A DNA stretch of 64,000 nt from Adiantum capillus-veneris (taxonomy: Eukaryota > Streptophyta > Polypodiopsida > Polypodiales > Pteridaceae), in assembly GCA_014529385.2 (NCBI GenBank), contig CM043963.1, forward strand, positions 93,589,912 through 93,653,911, written 5' to 3'. The notes beneath the pieces were generated by a model. The model was not told the DNA's origin. It saw only the letters and a list, made by a program, of their open reading frames with translations, and ran no database searches. Shown in pieces: positions 37,921 through 48,871 of this stretch (position 1 is the first letter of the stretch; every line of letters begins with the position of its first letter). A program made the translations under genes and the position numbers.

Positions 37921-39552
37921 TGTAACATTGAAAAACCATGAACAACACTTCAAAAAAATACAAAGTAGAAAATCATAAACTTGGGAAAAAGTGTAACATT
38001 TCATGGCCTAAAAACTTGTGTGTAGCGGATATTAGCATGAACATAGTGGGCATTTCATTAGAATAGATTCCTAATGAGAATTACAAGAGTGCTTGGGTGG
38101 AGAGAGCAACAGAAAGAATAACACCTAGTTAGATAGCATCAACAATACATTCAAAAGAGAGAGAAATTAAGCTATTGACAATAGTTGAGGACCCGATTTG
38201 CATGGAGCCGGTCCCCCCTCCAAAAGGCTTTGTATTATGGTTTCTCCCATCAAGAGAGACATTGTACAATACAATTCTTTGTGTTCCTTCAAGACTAGCT
38301 AGTGCAATGAAGATGAAAGATTCATGCACTAAGCAAAACACTTAGTAAACACAACTTTAATTATCCCTGTTCTTAGACCCAAGACCTCACACACCTTCGA
38401 AGATGGTGAGAGCTAGCAGGGTATGAGAGTAGATTGAGAGGAAGAAGGAGTATCTTACAAGAAAGATGTACATCTCCTCACATAATCACTCATACTAGCA
38501 TAGCTTAGCTTAGTAATTAGCTTGGTAGAGGAGATGAGCATGCATTGAAGCTTGGCTCTTGGTTGGATTTGCATCCACATGCCAAGAGTGTGTTGATGTA
38601 GGCTTCTATCTCACAAGCTTGGAGTAGGTGATGAGCTCTCCATTAAAGCTTGGGAAGAGATAGTATTCTCTTTCTTCAAACATGAGATTGTGTGAGTGTG
38701 TGTGTGATAATACCTTGCAAAAATCAGCCCCCTCTCTCTCTTGGGCGAGCCCTCTTACTGATTGCTCTTGCAGGCTCCCCATTAGACCTCCCCAAGTCAA
38801 GCCAATGGCTATTAAGCAGCATAAGTGATAGCCTTCAGACATGTGTCCCCCTTTCCCCTTTTGTGAGAGCTTTGATAATTTAATAATTAAACTAAACTCT
38901 CATTGGACCCCTTTGCCTCCTGGCCAATAGGAATCAGGCAATCCATTCGGCTCCTGAATGCTCATTAGACCCCTTGGGAGACTGTCCAATAGTATTCAAG
39001 GAGATTTTATTCTCATTGGTTCTTATATTAAGTGTTTTTAAATTAATTAAAGTAGATTTACTCTAGCCTAATTCTCATTGGTCCACCTCCAAGGCCATCC
39101 AATAGGAATTGGGCACACCTTGTGGGTATCTGGGCTAGGGAGCTGACATGTGTCCCTAATTCCCTTTGTGTAAAGGGAGCCTGTGTGTGTGTGTGACTTT
39201 CTCTCTCATCCCCTAGAAGAAGGGATCGCCCCCTCCCATGTAGGGATATGCAAAGACTTTTTAGTTACACACAAAGCATCGAATTTCCCCTATGGTTGAC
39301 CTTTGGACACAACCTTTGAATTTTGGAACCTTAGCATTTTGGAGTTCTTAATGGGATGAACCTTAGGGTCATTTTAGCCCATTGTTGCACATGGCTCTTT
39401 TGCAGATGGCCCCCCCTTTGGATCCCTACTGTGGCCGGTCTTCTAGCTTAACCAATATTCTAGCTTTTTCTCCCCTGGCAGTTCCCCACATTAAATGATC
39501 AGTTTAATATGAGAAAATCATTTAGGAGAATTAGATATTGATTATTATGACA
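37921..39552 (-). repeat. Chromovirus LTR II (shared middle LTR)
   Basis: 1632 bp, TGTCATAATAATC at 39552 to CAATGTTACA at 37921 on the minus strand. A PBS lies on its low-coordinate side and a polypurine tract plus pol end on its high-coordinate side. It is therefore both the 5' LTR of element I and the 3' LTR of element II. Relative to LTRs I and III it lacks about 24 bp between two CCTTTGGATC direct repeats near 39414. Confidence 0.88.
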
Positions 39553-41322
39553 TTACCTCTCTCTTGAAATCATAGTCGTCCTCGACTATGCTTTAGAGAA
39601 GATAAAGCATATTCATGAGTCCTTTTCTTAGCGGGTAGAGGATCCCTATGTTACCCTACGACATCATTCCACAATGGATGACTAGTCCATGTGGCGCTTG
39701 AGAGCCTGAGGCTGCCGCAAGCATGTCTGCACATTAGTCCTATCAGTCTTCCATAGTAGAGTGACAAGCTCTACTTGGTGTTTGGGAGACGTCGTCTCCG
39801 CAAAATTGATCTAAGCATGCATACTACTTAATTTTTGTGCACAATAAAGAAAAAGAGAGTCTTATAAGACAAAAAAACTTTGTTCATTTTTAACATTTTG
39901 TACTTTGCTTACTCTTGGGAAGCATTGTAAGGATTGGCAAGGTTTAGGTTATCCTTTAATTGTATGCCTTGCATCCATCTAGCATCTTCAAAAGGATAAT
40001 TCTTAAACTTAATAAGATATCATCGGCGGATAGTCTTACCGCCTCTTAATACCTTGTCTTCATGTCGGAGAATGGACTCGGGCTACAGCACCTCCTCTTG
40101 GTCCTCGATCTCCGGTGGGTCTTCAATAGTTGGTTCTTGAGATGGCTCTCCTTTGTAAGGCTTTAATACGCTCACATGGAAAGCATTGTGTATGAGCCAA
40201 TGATTGGGCAACTTGAGTTGATAGGCCATATCATTGATTGGCCTAAGAATCTGGAAGGGACCATAGTACCTTTTTGCTAGTTTAGCATAGTCCTTTTGGT
40301 GGCCCGTAGGATTCTTGCCCGTCGTGTGCCTTAATCGAGCCTTGGGAAACTTTAACAAGACCCAATCGTTTTCTTTAAAGGCTTGGGCTCTTCTGTGCTT
40401 GTCAGCAGCAGCCTTTTGCCTTTGCTGTGAGATAGAGATAGCATCCTTAATCTTTTGAAAAGATTCTCGTAGGTCTCGGCTATACTCACCTGCAGCGAAG
40501 ATCTTCCGAAGCGAAGATCTTCCCATGTACCTTAAGTAGCAAGGGACTTTTTTATCTTCCCTCAATTACCTCGAAAGGTGCTTTTCCCGTGGAAGTATGT
40601 ACAGTGTTATTGTAAGCATACTCCACCAAGGGTAAGTACTTCTCCCATTGGGATCTTTGATCTACTTCCGTTACATAGGCTTTTAGGAGATCGATAATTG
40701 TTAGGTTAGCTATTTCACTTTGGCCATCCGTTTGTGGATGATAGGCCAAAGATAAGTTTAGCCTTGTTCCTAAATTCTCAAAGAGACCCTTCCAGAAATT
40801 ACTGGTCATTCTAGGATCTCTATCCGACACTATGGACATTGGCAAGCCATGGTACTTGAAAATTTGTGAAACGAAGAGGGTTGCCATTTGATGGGCTTAG
40901 ATAGTCTTTTTGACAGGTTTAAAATGAGCTTGTTTACTGAACCTGTCTACTATCGTCCATATTCCCGTATTCCCATGGATAGACTTAGGCAATCCAAAGA
41001 TAAAATCCATGGATATGCTCTCCCATGGTGAATTAGGGATTGACAAGGGTTGATGCAATCCAAGTTGCTTCCCTCTATCAAATTTTGTCTTTTGGCATAC
41101 CACACATTTAGAAACATACTCTTGTATGTTTACTTTCATGGTAGGCCAATAGAAATATGTTTCAATTCCCTTTAAGGTAAACTGAATCCCCCTATGCCCT
41201 GCATAAGGTGGAGCATGAGATTCATACATTACTTTCTCATGTAGTGAGTTAGTAACACATAGTCTATTGCCATAGAGAAGATAACCATCTTGTAAAGTAA
41301 ATGGTTCTTCTTTCTTCCCTAC
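39553..41322 (-). pseudogene. Partial second chromovirus pol (integrase to chromodomain, element II)
   Basis: This is a near-identical copy of 32129-33890. From 41322 downward come the RNase H/integrase linker, the zinc-finger region (YVSKCVVCQKTKFDRGKQLG), the core (IVSDRDPRM, HPQTDGQSEIAN), the C-terminal region and the chromodomain remnant. The stop positions of element I at 33742 and 33544 are sense codons here, but other defects occur: stops at 40083-40085 and near 40895, and a 16-bp tandem duplication at about 40495-40525 that shifts the frame. At 41322 the pol sequence ends abruptly inside the linker and joins LTR III, so RT, protease, gag, PBS and part of the LTR were deleted. Confidence 0.85.
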
Positions 41323-42347
41323 TTCAAGCTTGGCTCTTGGTTGGATTTGCATCCACATGCCAAGAGTGTGTTGATGTAGGCTTCTATCTCACAAGCTTGG
41401 AGTAGGTGATGAGCTCTCCATTAAAGCTTGGGAAGAGATAGTCTTCTCTTTCTTCACACATGAGATTGTGTGAGTGTGTGTGTGATAATACCTTGCAAAA
41501 ATCAGCCCCCTCTCTCTCTTGGGCGAGCCCTCTTGCTAATTGCTCTTGCATGCTCCCCATTGGACCTCCCCAAGTCAAGCCAATGGCTATTAAGCAGCAT
41601 AAGTGATAGCCTTCTGACATGTGTCCCCCTTTTCCCTTTTGTGAGAGCTTTAGTTAATTTAATAATTAAACTAAACTCTCATTGGACCCCTTTTCCTCCT
41701 GGCCAATAGGAATCAGGCAAGCCATTGGGCTCATGAATGCTCATTGGATCCCTTGGGAGACTGTCCAATAGTCTTCTAGGAGACTTTATTCTCATTGGTT
41801 CTTTTATTAAGTGTTTTTAAATTAATTAAACTAGATTTAGTCTAGCCTAATTCTCATTGGTCCATCTCCAAGGCCATCCAATAGGAATTGGGCACACATT
41901 GTGGGCATCTGGGCTAGGGAGCTGACATGTGTCCTTAATTCCCTTTATGTAAAGGGAGCCTGTGTGTGTGTGTGTGACTTTCTCTCTCATCCCCTAGAAG
42001 AAGGGCTCTCCCTCTCCCATGTAGGGATATGCAAAGACTTTTTAGTTACACACAAAGCATCCAATTTCCCCTATGGTTGACCTTTGGACACAACCTTTGA
42101 ATTTTGGAACCTTAGCATTTTGGAAGTCTTAATGGGCTGAACCTTAGGGTCTTTTTAGCCCATTGTTGCACATGGATCTTTTGCAGATGGCCCCTCCTTT
42201 GGATCCCTATTTTCCCTCCTTTGGATCCCTACTGTGGCCGGTCTGCTATCTTAACCAATATTCTAGCTTTTTCTCCCCTGGCACTTCCCCACATTAAATG
42301 ATCAGTTTAATATCATTTAGAAGAATTAGATATTGATTATTATGACA
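41323..42347 (-). repeat. Chromovirus LTR III, truncated
   Basis: It matches LTR II from about 38550 to 39552. The TGTCATAATAATC start lies at 42347; the last ~630 bp of the LTR are missing where it is fused to pol. It is the 5' LTR of the deleted element II. Confidence 0.85.
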
Positions 42348-42525
42348 AAGAGGGCCACAAGTTGGCCGGGGGGGGAGGGGGGCTTACCCATAAACACATG
42401 ATTTCTCAACACCAAAAAAAAGGGGAAACTGAACAAAGAGGGCCACAAGTTGGCCGAGGGGGGGGGAGGGGGGCTTACCCATAAACACATGATTTCTCAA
42501 CACCAAAAAAAAGGGGAAACTGAAC
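42347..42525 (+). repeat. Two-unit tandem duplication, period 88 bp
   Basis: The unit AAAGAGGGCCACAAGTTGGC...GGGGAAACTGAAC is repeated almost exactly, directly next to the outer edge of LTR III. Each unit holds a long G run. Confidence 0.9.
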
Positions 42526-42960
42526 AACAATGCCTTCACATTTTTTGAATACAAAAGGGCACCAATTAAAGGAGTGGATATATTACATAGGAAAAGAGAG
42601 AGGTTTATAAATCTAAAAATCTACTCATAAAATATTTTTAATTTTTTTGCGATTGCATGTGATATGGTTGGTTTACATATAGTGAATCCTGTTGGGATTT
42701 AGGCCAATTGGCCAGACATCCCACTTACTACTAACCTATCTACTAACTTAACCCATGTATACACGTATTATTTAATACAAAAGAATAAGGAGCTGCAATA
42801 GGATAATGTTGTTGTGCACTCCACCCAACAATAGGTCTCTCTCACTGCTCTCGCACACGCTTCCCAAATCCCTTGAGCCTATACAACAAATTCAAATAGA
42901 ATGTTTGTGGCACGTTAATTTTTTCTTCTTATGTAGTACACATATTTTATTATAACAAAA
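42526..42960. other. Intergenic DNA, nothing recognised
   Basis: AT-rich sequence with no coding potential or clear repeat relation. Confidence 0.5.
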
Positions 42961-43238
42961 TATCATATTTATGTTAATAATTATTAAATATTGCAAAGTG
43001 TAGGGCTATGATGGCTATGGTGGGTCCAGCCACAACAATGCCATGGCTAGAAGGGCATGCAACATCATAAGAGAACAAGAGAGAAGGGGAGTAGAGAAAT
43101 ATCATATTTATGTTAATAATTATTAAATATTGACAAGTGTAGGGCAATGATGGCTATGGTGGGTCCAACCACAACAATGCCATGGCTAGAAGGGCGTGCA
43201 ACATCATAAGAGAACAAGAGAGAAGAGGAGTAGAGGAT
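42961..43238 (+). repeat. Two-unit tandem duplication, period 139 bp
   Basis: TATCATATTTATGTTAATAA begins units at 42961 and 43100; the units differ at only a few places. The second unit contains the outer end of the LTR-like repeat at 43138. Confidence 0.9.
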
Positions 43239-43503
43239 ACGATTACAGGATTGGATAAAATGAAAACAGATGATTTTTTAGGTTTTTCATTTTTTACAAA
43301 AACTTACATAGTGTTTCACACTCAATAGACATTGGGGTGAGACAAAGCTCACCCAACAATCCTCCCCTTGATCTTTGTAGCACTCACACAATAGCCTTGT
43401 CTCAAACACAAAAGAGGATAGAGGTAAACAATTGCCTTTCCCTAGACACAAAAGCTAGGTATGGGCACACAAAACCTCCCCTCACACAATTGCAAATACA
43501 AGC

Positions 43504-43587
<84 letters not shown>
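43504..43587 (+). repeat. (CA)n microsatellite
   Basis: About 42 CA repeats within the interior of the probable short LTR element. Confidence 0.95.
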
Positions 43588-43593
<6 letters not shown>

Positions 43594-44524
43594 ATAAGTA
43601 CATGGAACTCCTACACACAAGGTGTGACACACATGCTTCCATACACAGATGAGTGTTTTTGAGGGACGCAAATTGAGTGCAGACAATGGGTAGGTCTTAC
43701 CTCTAGTTGAAGATGCTAGGGCAGTGTTTAAACCCACACATAAGTGAATATAGAGTACAAAGGGAAGGTCTTACCACTTTCCTCTTATTCTCTTAGCCAG
43801 GGTAGTGTCTAGTTCCATACAAATTATTTGGACAAAAGAAAAACTGACAAAAAATATAACAAACTTATAACATAGAACATAATAAAAATATTTTGGAGTC
43901 TGGACTCCACAAATGTTGATGTTGTGGTAAGTAATTGGAGTGAGATCGTAGTCAGTAAGAAAATTTTGATGGATATTGATTCTCCAAAAAGGTGCATCAT
44001 TCATTAGTTCAAACTTGATATGCAAACAATCTTCAATACTACCGATATAACAATCAAGGGCACTACCACCACTGTGGAACAACAAGGGAACAACATTTTG
44101 AAATGCTGCGATAAGGAGTTATCTTTATCATTGCTTTACAGATTCCTTTGAAGCCTGCCAGATGGCATCTTAGAATGCTACGAGAAGTGTCGTCCCTATC
44201 ACCTCTCTAGTTCTTCAAGATTATTTCATTAGTTGAGGATCGGTACCTTATTAATATGTTGCAAAAATTATGAAAGAAATGCTCCTCTACTACTTGATTT
44301 TTTAGATGCTTGGAAAAAACTAAAGCACAAACAACAATGTTTTAATATGCCACTTGACCTATGTTTGAACAATAAGGCAATGTTTTGATATGTTGCTCTC
44401 ATTGGTCTCGTGCACTCTGCTTCACTCCCTATAGCATTATAGAACATTGTCTACAGTGTCTAGGCTTTGCCCACCTTAGCCAACCAAGGATTCCGTGTGG
44501 GGCTCCAACACCGGCACCTCTTGT

Positions 44525-44667
44525 TACCATAGCCAGGAGTGGCGTTTTGATATGCTATCACACATAGAGATGCCGCCTTGGAGCTTCAACTCCACCCACC
44601 AGGCACTTACCATAGCCAGGAGTGGCGTTTTGATATGCTATCACACATAGAGATTCCGCCTTGGAGC
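44525..44667 (+). repeat. Two-unit tandem duplication, period 83 bp
   Basis: TACCATAGCCAGGAGTGGCG starts units at 44525 and 44608; about 60 bp of each are nearly identical. Confidence 0.85.
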
Positions 44668-44903
44668 ACTCGTGCTCTAATACTATTGTAGAGTTGCGAT
44701 GGCTATGGTAGGTGCCCGGTGGGTGGAGTCGAAGCAATGCCATCACTAGAAGGGCGTGCAACAACATAAGAGAATGAGAGAGAAGGAGAGTAGAGGATAA
44801 GGCTACATGGTAGGAGCAAATGAAAATAGAGCTTTATTTCGGTCTTTCATGGCTTATATAGGCTTACATAGGGTTCACACTCACTGGACATTGAAGTGAG
44901 ACA

Positions 44904-45649
44904 AATCTCCCCCCAAAAAGAATTCGTTCTTTACTAATAACAAAATCTAGTCCTCTTGATGCTCCTAGTTATACGACATTAAGTTGCAAATAAGTCATCA
45001 AAATGTAAGAGAGAGAATAAAACATTCTCATGAATCATCAAAATTGTTGGGTACGAGAGAATAGGACCTGCGATGGGAGGATGAATCCACAATAGAATAT
45101 CACAATTCATATTTGTTTTGTCTTAACGCCTTTTTCACATCTTCATTTCAAACTTCTTCAAAAACCATCCTCCTGAAGCATGTGCAAGACATCAAGACCC
45201 CAATATCGAGTTTTCCTCACCTATCAATATGGAAAATAACACTCTGCAAATTTCAGTTTAGCTGGGATTCTCTGGACATCAAAATTAATTTGGAACACAG
45301 AAGTGTGCTAATTGGCAATTATCACATAAAGGCTAATAAAGAATGCTACAATTTCTTACCTTATTGCTAAACCAAGCATATCAATAAGCATAGTGACACT
45401 GCAGGAGAGAAAGTTTCATAATTAGAACTCAACCTTATACGCAAACTATCTTGTGAGAAATTAAAAAATTAATTTCTTAAGACATTGAATTATCACTATA
45501 ATTTATAAGACCCTCACAACACCCATGCCAGGTAGCAAGTTTTCATTTAGACTCCAACTGAACGTTCGTAAGAAAAAAACATGCTTTCATTGTCAACACA
45601 AGTAAGAATTACCACTATGGAAGCATGAACTCTCAACCATTCTACGTTT
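44904..45649. other. AT-rich intergenic DNA, nothing recognised
   Basis: The open frame at 45113-45370 has no recognisable motif. Confidence 0.5.
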
Positions 45650-48600
45650 TTGCCAATCCTTTTTCCCCCTTGGAAGGGCTGGAGGCTCGAACTTAAGTTT
45701 GAGCTTGATGGTTTTCCCACCAAGACAAAGGCTTAAAGTTCAGTTTTCCCACCTAGACAAAGGCTCAAAGTTAAGTTTTAGCATCCCCTTGTTTCTACAT
45801 GCAAAAGGCAACCCCTCACATTTCTCTACTCCTTGTTAGCACTTACCAAGCTTCTTCCTCGAAGGGATTAGGGCTCAATCTTTCATCTAAGACTCTTGAG
45901 ATTTTGCATGGAGATTCAAACCTTGTAGTTTTTTTTGAGCCCTTCGCCAAGTGATGGAGGTTTGAATCCAACTTGAATTCAAGCCTCATAGTATTTCCTG
46001 CCCCAAAAGAGATTGAGGTTTATTATTGCATTTAGGCTTCCTATGTTTTTCTAGCCCTTCTATCCACCTACTAGTGGTGGAGGCTCAAAATTGAGTTCAA
46101 GCCTCTTAATGTTTTCCTCCGAAAGCGAATTGAAGAGGCTCTTGAGATTTTGCTTGGAGATGCAACTCTTTTCTTCTCTTTCTCACAACTAGAAGGGCTG
46201 AAGAAGGGGTGAAAGAGCCTCATAGTACTTTATCCTCCACAAAAGGGATTGTGGCAAACTTAACCCTTTTGGTTTTTATCTACACCTACTTTCCAACTCA
46301 AAAGGTTGGAGGCTTGAACTTAGGTTCGAGCCTTGTAGTGGTTTTCCATCCGCAAAATGGGTCTAGGCTCAATTTTAGGTGTAAACCTCTAGATCTTTTG
46401 CATGGAGACTTAACCCTTTTGGTTTGTTTATTACCTCTTATTTCCACCTCCAAGGGATGGGGCTCGAACTTAAGTTCGAGCCTCCATGTTATTTGGAGTT
46501 GAAATTATGGGGCTGAAAAAGGGGTGTGAACTATTTTGCATGCAAGCTTAACCCTTTTGGTTTTTCTCTACACCTGCTTCCCAGCTCGAACGGTTGGAAA
46601 CTCGAACTTAGGTTCGAGCCTTGTTGTCTTTTCCCCTCCATAAAAGAGATCTAGGCTCAATTTTAGGTGTAACCACCTAGATCTTTTGCATGGAGGCTTA
46701 ATCCTTTTGGTTTGTCTAGTACCTCTTATTTCCACCTCCAAGGGATGGGACTCAAATTAACTTTGAGCCTCCAGTCAAAATTGTGGGTGAAAAAGGGGTG
46801 TGAAATATTTTTCATGCAAACTTAACCGTTTTGGTTTTTCTGTACACCTACTTTCCAACTCAAAAGGTTGGAGGCTCGAACTTAGGTTCAAGCATTCTAG
46901 AGTTTTCCCATCCAGAAAAGGGATCTAGGCTCAATTTTAGGTGTAAACCTCTAGATCTTTTGCATGGAGACTTAACCCTTTTGGTTTGTTTACTACCTCC
47001 ATTTTCCACCTCCAAGGGATAGGGCTCGAACCTAAGTTCGAGCCTCCATGCTATTATCATTTACTACCTCCTTTTTCCACCTCCAAGGGATGGGGCTCGA
47101 ACTTAAGTTCGAGCCTCCATGCTATTATTGTGGCTGAAAAATGGGTGTGAACTATTTTGCATGCAAACTTAACCCTTTTAGTTTTTCTCTACACCTACTT
47201 TCCAACTCAAAGGTTGGAGGCTCGAACTTAGGTTCGAGCCTTGTAAAGTTTTCTCATCCGGAAAAGGGATTTAGGGTCAATTTTAGGTGTAAACCTCTAG
47301 ATCTTTTGCATGAAGTTTTAACCCTTTTGGTTTGTCTGCTACCTCTTATGTCCACCTCCAAGGGATGGGACTCAAAATTAACTTTGAGCCTCCAGTCAAA
47401 ATTGTGGCTGAAAAAGGGGTATGAAATATTTTTCATGCAAACTTAACCGTTTTGGTTTTTCTGTACACCTACTTTCCAACTCAAAAGGTTGGAGGCTCGA
47501 ACTTAGGTGCAAGCATTGTAGAGTTTTCCCATCCAGAAAAGGTATCGAGGCTCAATTTTAGGTGTAAACCTCTAGATCTTTTGCATGGAGAGTTAACCCT
47601 TTTGGTTTGTTTACTACCTCCTTTTTCCACCTCCAAGGGATGTGGCTCGAACTTAAGGGGCTCGAACTTAAGTTCGAGCCTCCATGCTATTATCGTTTAC
47701 TACCTCCTTTTTCCACCTCCAAGGGATAGGGCTCGAACTTCAGTTCGAGCCTCCATGCTATTATTGTGGCTGAAAAAGGGGTGTGAACTATTTTTCATGC
47801 AAACTTAACCCTTTTTAGTTTTTCTCTACACCTACTTTCCAACTCAAAGGTTGGAGGCTCGAACTTAGGTTCAAGCCTTGTAAAGTTTTCCCATCCGGAA
47901 AAGGAATTTAGGCTCAATTTTAGGCGTAAACCTCTAGATCTTTTGCATGGAGACTTAACCCTTTTGGTTTGTCTACTACCTCTTATTTCCACCTCCAAGG
48001 GATGGGACTCAAAATTAACTTTGAGCCTCCAGTCAGAATTGTGGCTGAGAAAGGGGTGTGAAATATTTTTCATGCAAACTTAACCGTTTTGGTTTTTCTG
48101 TACACCTACTTTCCAACTCAAAAGGTTGGAGGCTCGAACTTAGGTTCAAGCATTGTAGAGTTTTCCCATCCAGAAAAGGGATCTAGGCTCAATTTTAGGT
48201 GTAAACCTCTAGATATTTTGCATGGAGACTTAACCCTTTTGGTTTGTTTACTACCTCCTTTTTCCACCTCCAAGGGATGGGGTTCGAACTTAAGTTCGAG
48301 CCTCCATGCTTTTATCGTTTACTACCTCCTTTTTCCACCTCCAAGGGATGGGGCTCGAACTTAAGTTCAAGCCTCCATGCTATTATTGTGGCTTAAAAAT
48401 GGGTGTGAACTATTTTGCATGCAAACTTAACCCTTTTAGTTTTTCTCTACACCTACTTTCCAACTCAAAGGTTGGAGGCTCGAACTTAGGTTCGAGCCTC
48501 GTAAAGTTTTCCGATCTGGAAAAGGGATTTAGTCTCAATTTTAGGTGTAAACCTCTAGATCTTTTGCATGGAGACTTAACCTATTTGGTTTGTTTACTAC

Positions 48601-48690
48601 CTCTTCCTTCCACCTCCAAGGGATGGGGCTCGAACTTAAGTTCTAGCCACCATGCTATTTGGAGTCAAAATTGTGGCTGAAAAAGGGTGC
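45650..48690 (+). repeat. Satellite with alternating ~275 and ~350 bp units and embedded palindromes
   Basis: The landmark CTAGATCTTTTGCATGGAG recurs at about 46388, 46677, 46951, 47297, 47572, 47934, 48210 and 48554. The spacings are 289, 274, 346, 275, 362, 276 and 344. The regular alternation gives a higher-order unit near 620-635 bp. Long units contain an extra ~70-bp copy of the CACCTCCAAGGGATGGGGCTCG segment. Each unit holds palindromic words built on GGCTCGAACTT plus its reverse complement, perfect over 22 bp at 46461 and 47094. 45650-46200 holds older, degenerate units, as expected at a satellite edge. Short open frames follow the unit length and are not genes. Confidence 0.85.
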
Positions 48691-48812
48691 CAATAGTAAG
48701 AGGACACAAAATAGTAATAAGAGGGTTGCCAATAGTAAGAGGACACAAAATACAGGGCTGATGTATTTGTTTAAAGCTGGCCACTTCCGGCAATGTGGCA
48801 TGCAATTGAGTG

Positions 48813-48871
<59 letters not shown>

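Larger units (their letters stand above)
30486..39552 (-). mobile_element. Ty3/gypsy chromovirus, complete in layout but defective (element I)
   Basis: On the minus strand: 5' LTR (LTR II, 37921-39552), initiator-Met-type PBS (37908-37920), gag with zinc knuckle, protease, RT, RNase H, integrase, chromodomain, polypurine tract and 3' LTR (LTR I, 30486-32128). RT precedes integrase, as in Ty3/gypsy, and the C-terminal chromodomain marks a chromovirus. Total about 9.07 kb. It is disabled by a frameshift and stop in gag and two stops in integrase. LTR II is shared with a neighbouring partial element. Confidence 0.88.
43138..44903 (-). mobile_element. Probable short non-autonomous LTR element (TRIM-like)
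   Basis: Two related ~220-bp sequences in the same orientation lie at 43138-43358 and 44687-44903. Both open TGTAG on the plus strand and share GATGGCTATGGT, AGAAGGGCGTGCAAC and CATTG..GTGAGACAAA. On the minus strand the second is followed by TAGTATTAGAGC (44674-44685), two mismatches from the initiator-Met PBS. The first is preceded by ATCAAGGGGAGGAT (43359-43372), a good polypurine tract. That makes a ~1.77 kb element with a 1.3 kb interior lacking any retroviral gene. The outer border of the 44.9 kb repeat also has a purine run, so its limit is ambiguous. Confidence 0.5.

Noticed and set aside
46209-48680. Series of related 60-120 codon open frames
   Set aside because: They repeat with the satellite period and include palindromic DNA read in several frames; no domain is recognisable.
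45650-48690. GGTTCGAGCC words as tRNA T-loop / B-box signals
   Set aside because: The words belong to palindromes of a tandem satellite; no acceptor stem, anticodon arm or A box lies at the right distance.
42961-48690. CRISPR-like arrays of regularly spaced repeats
   Set aside because: Units are too long and wholly tandem without unique spacers, and the context is eukaryotic.
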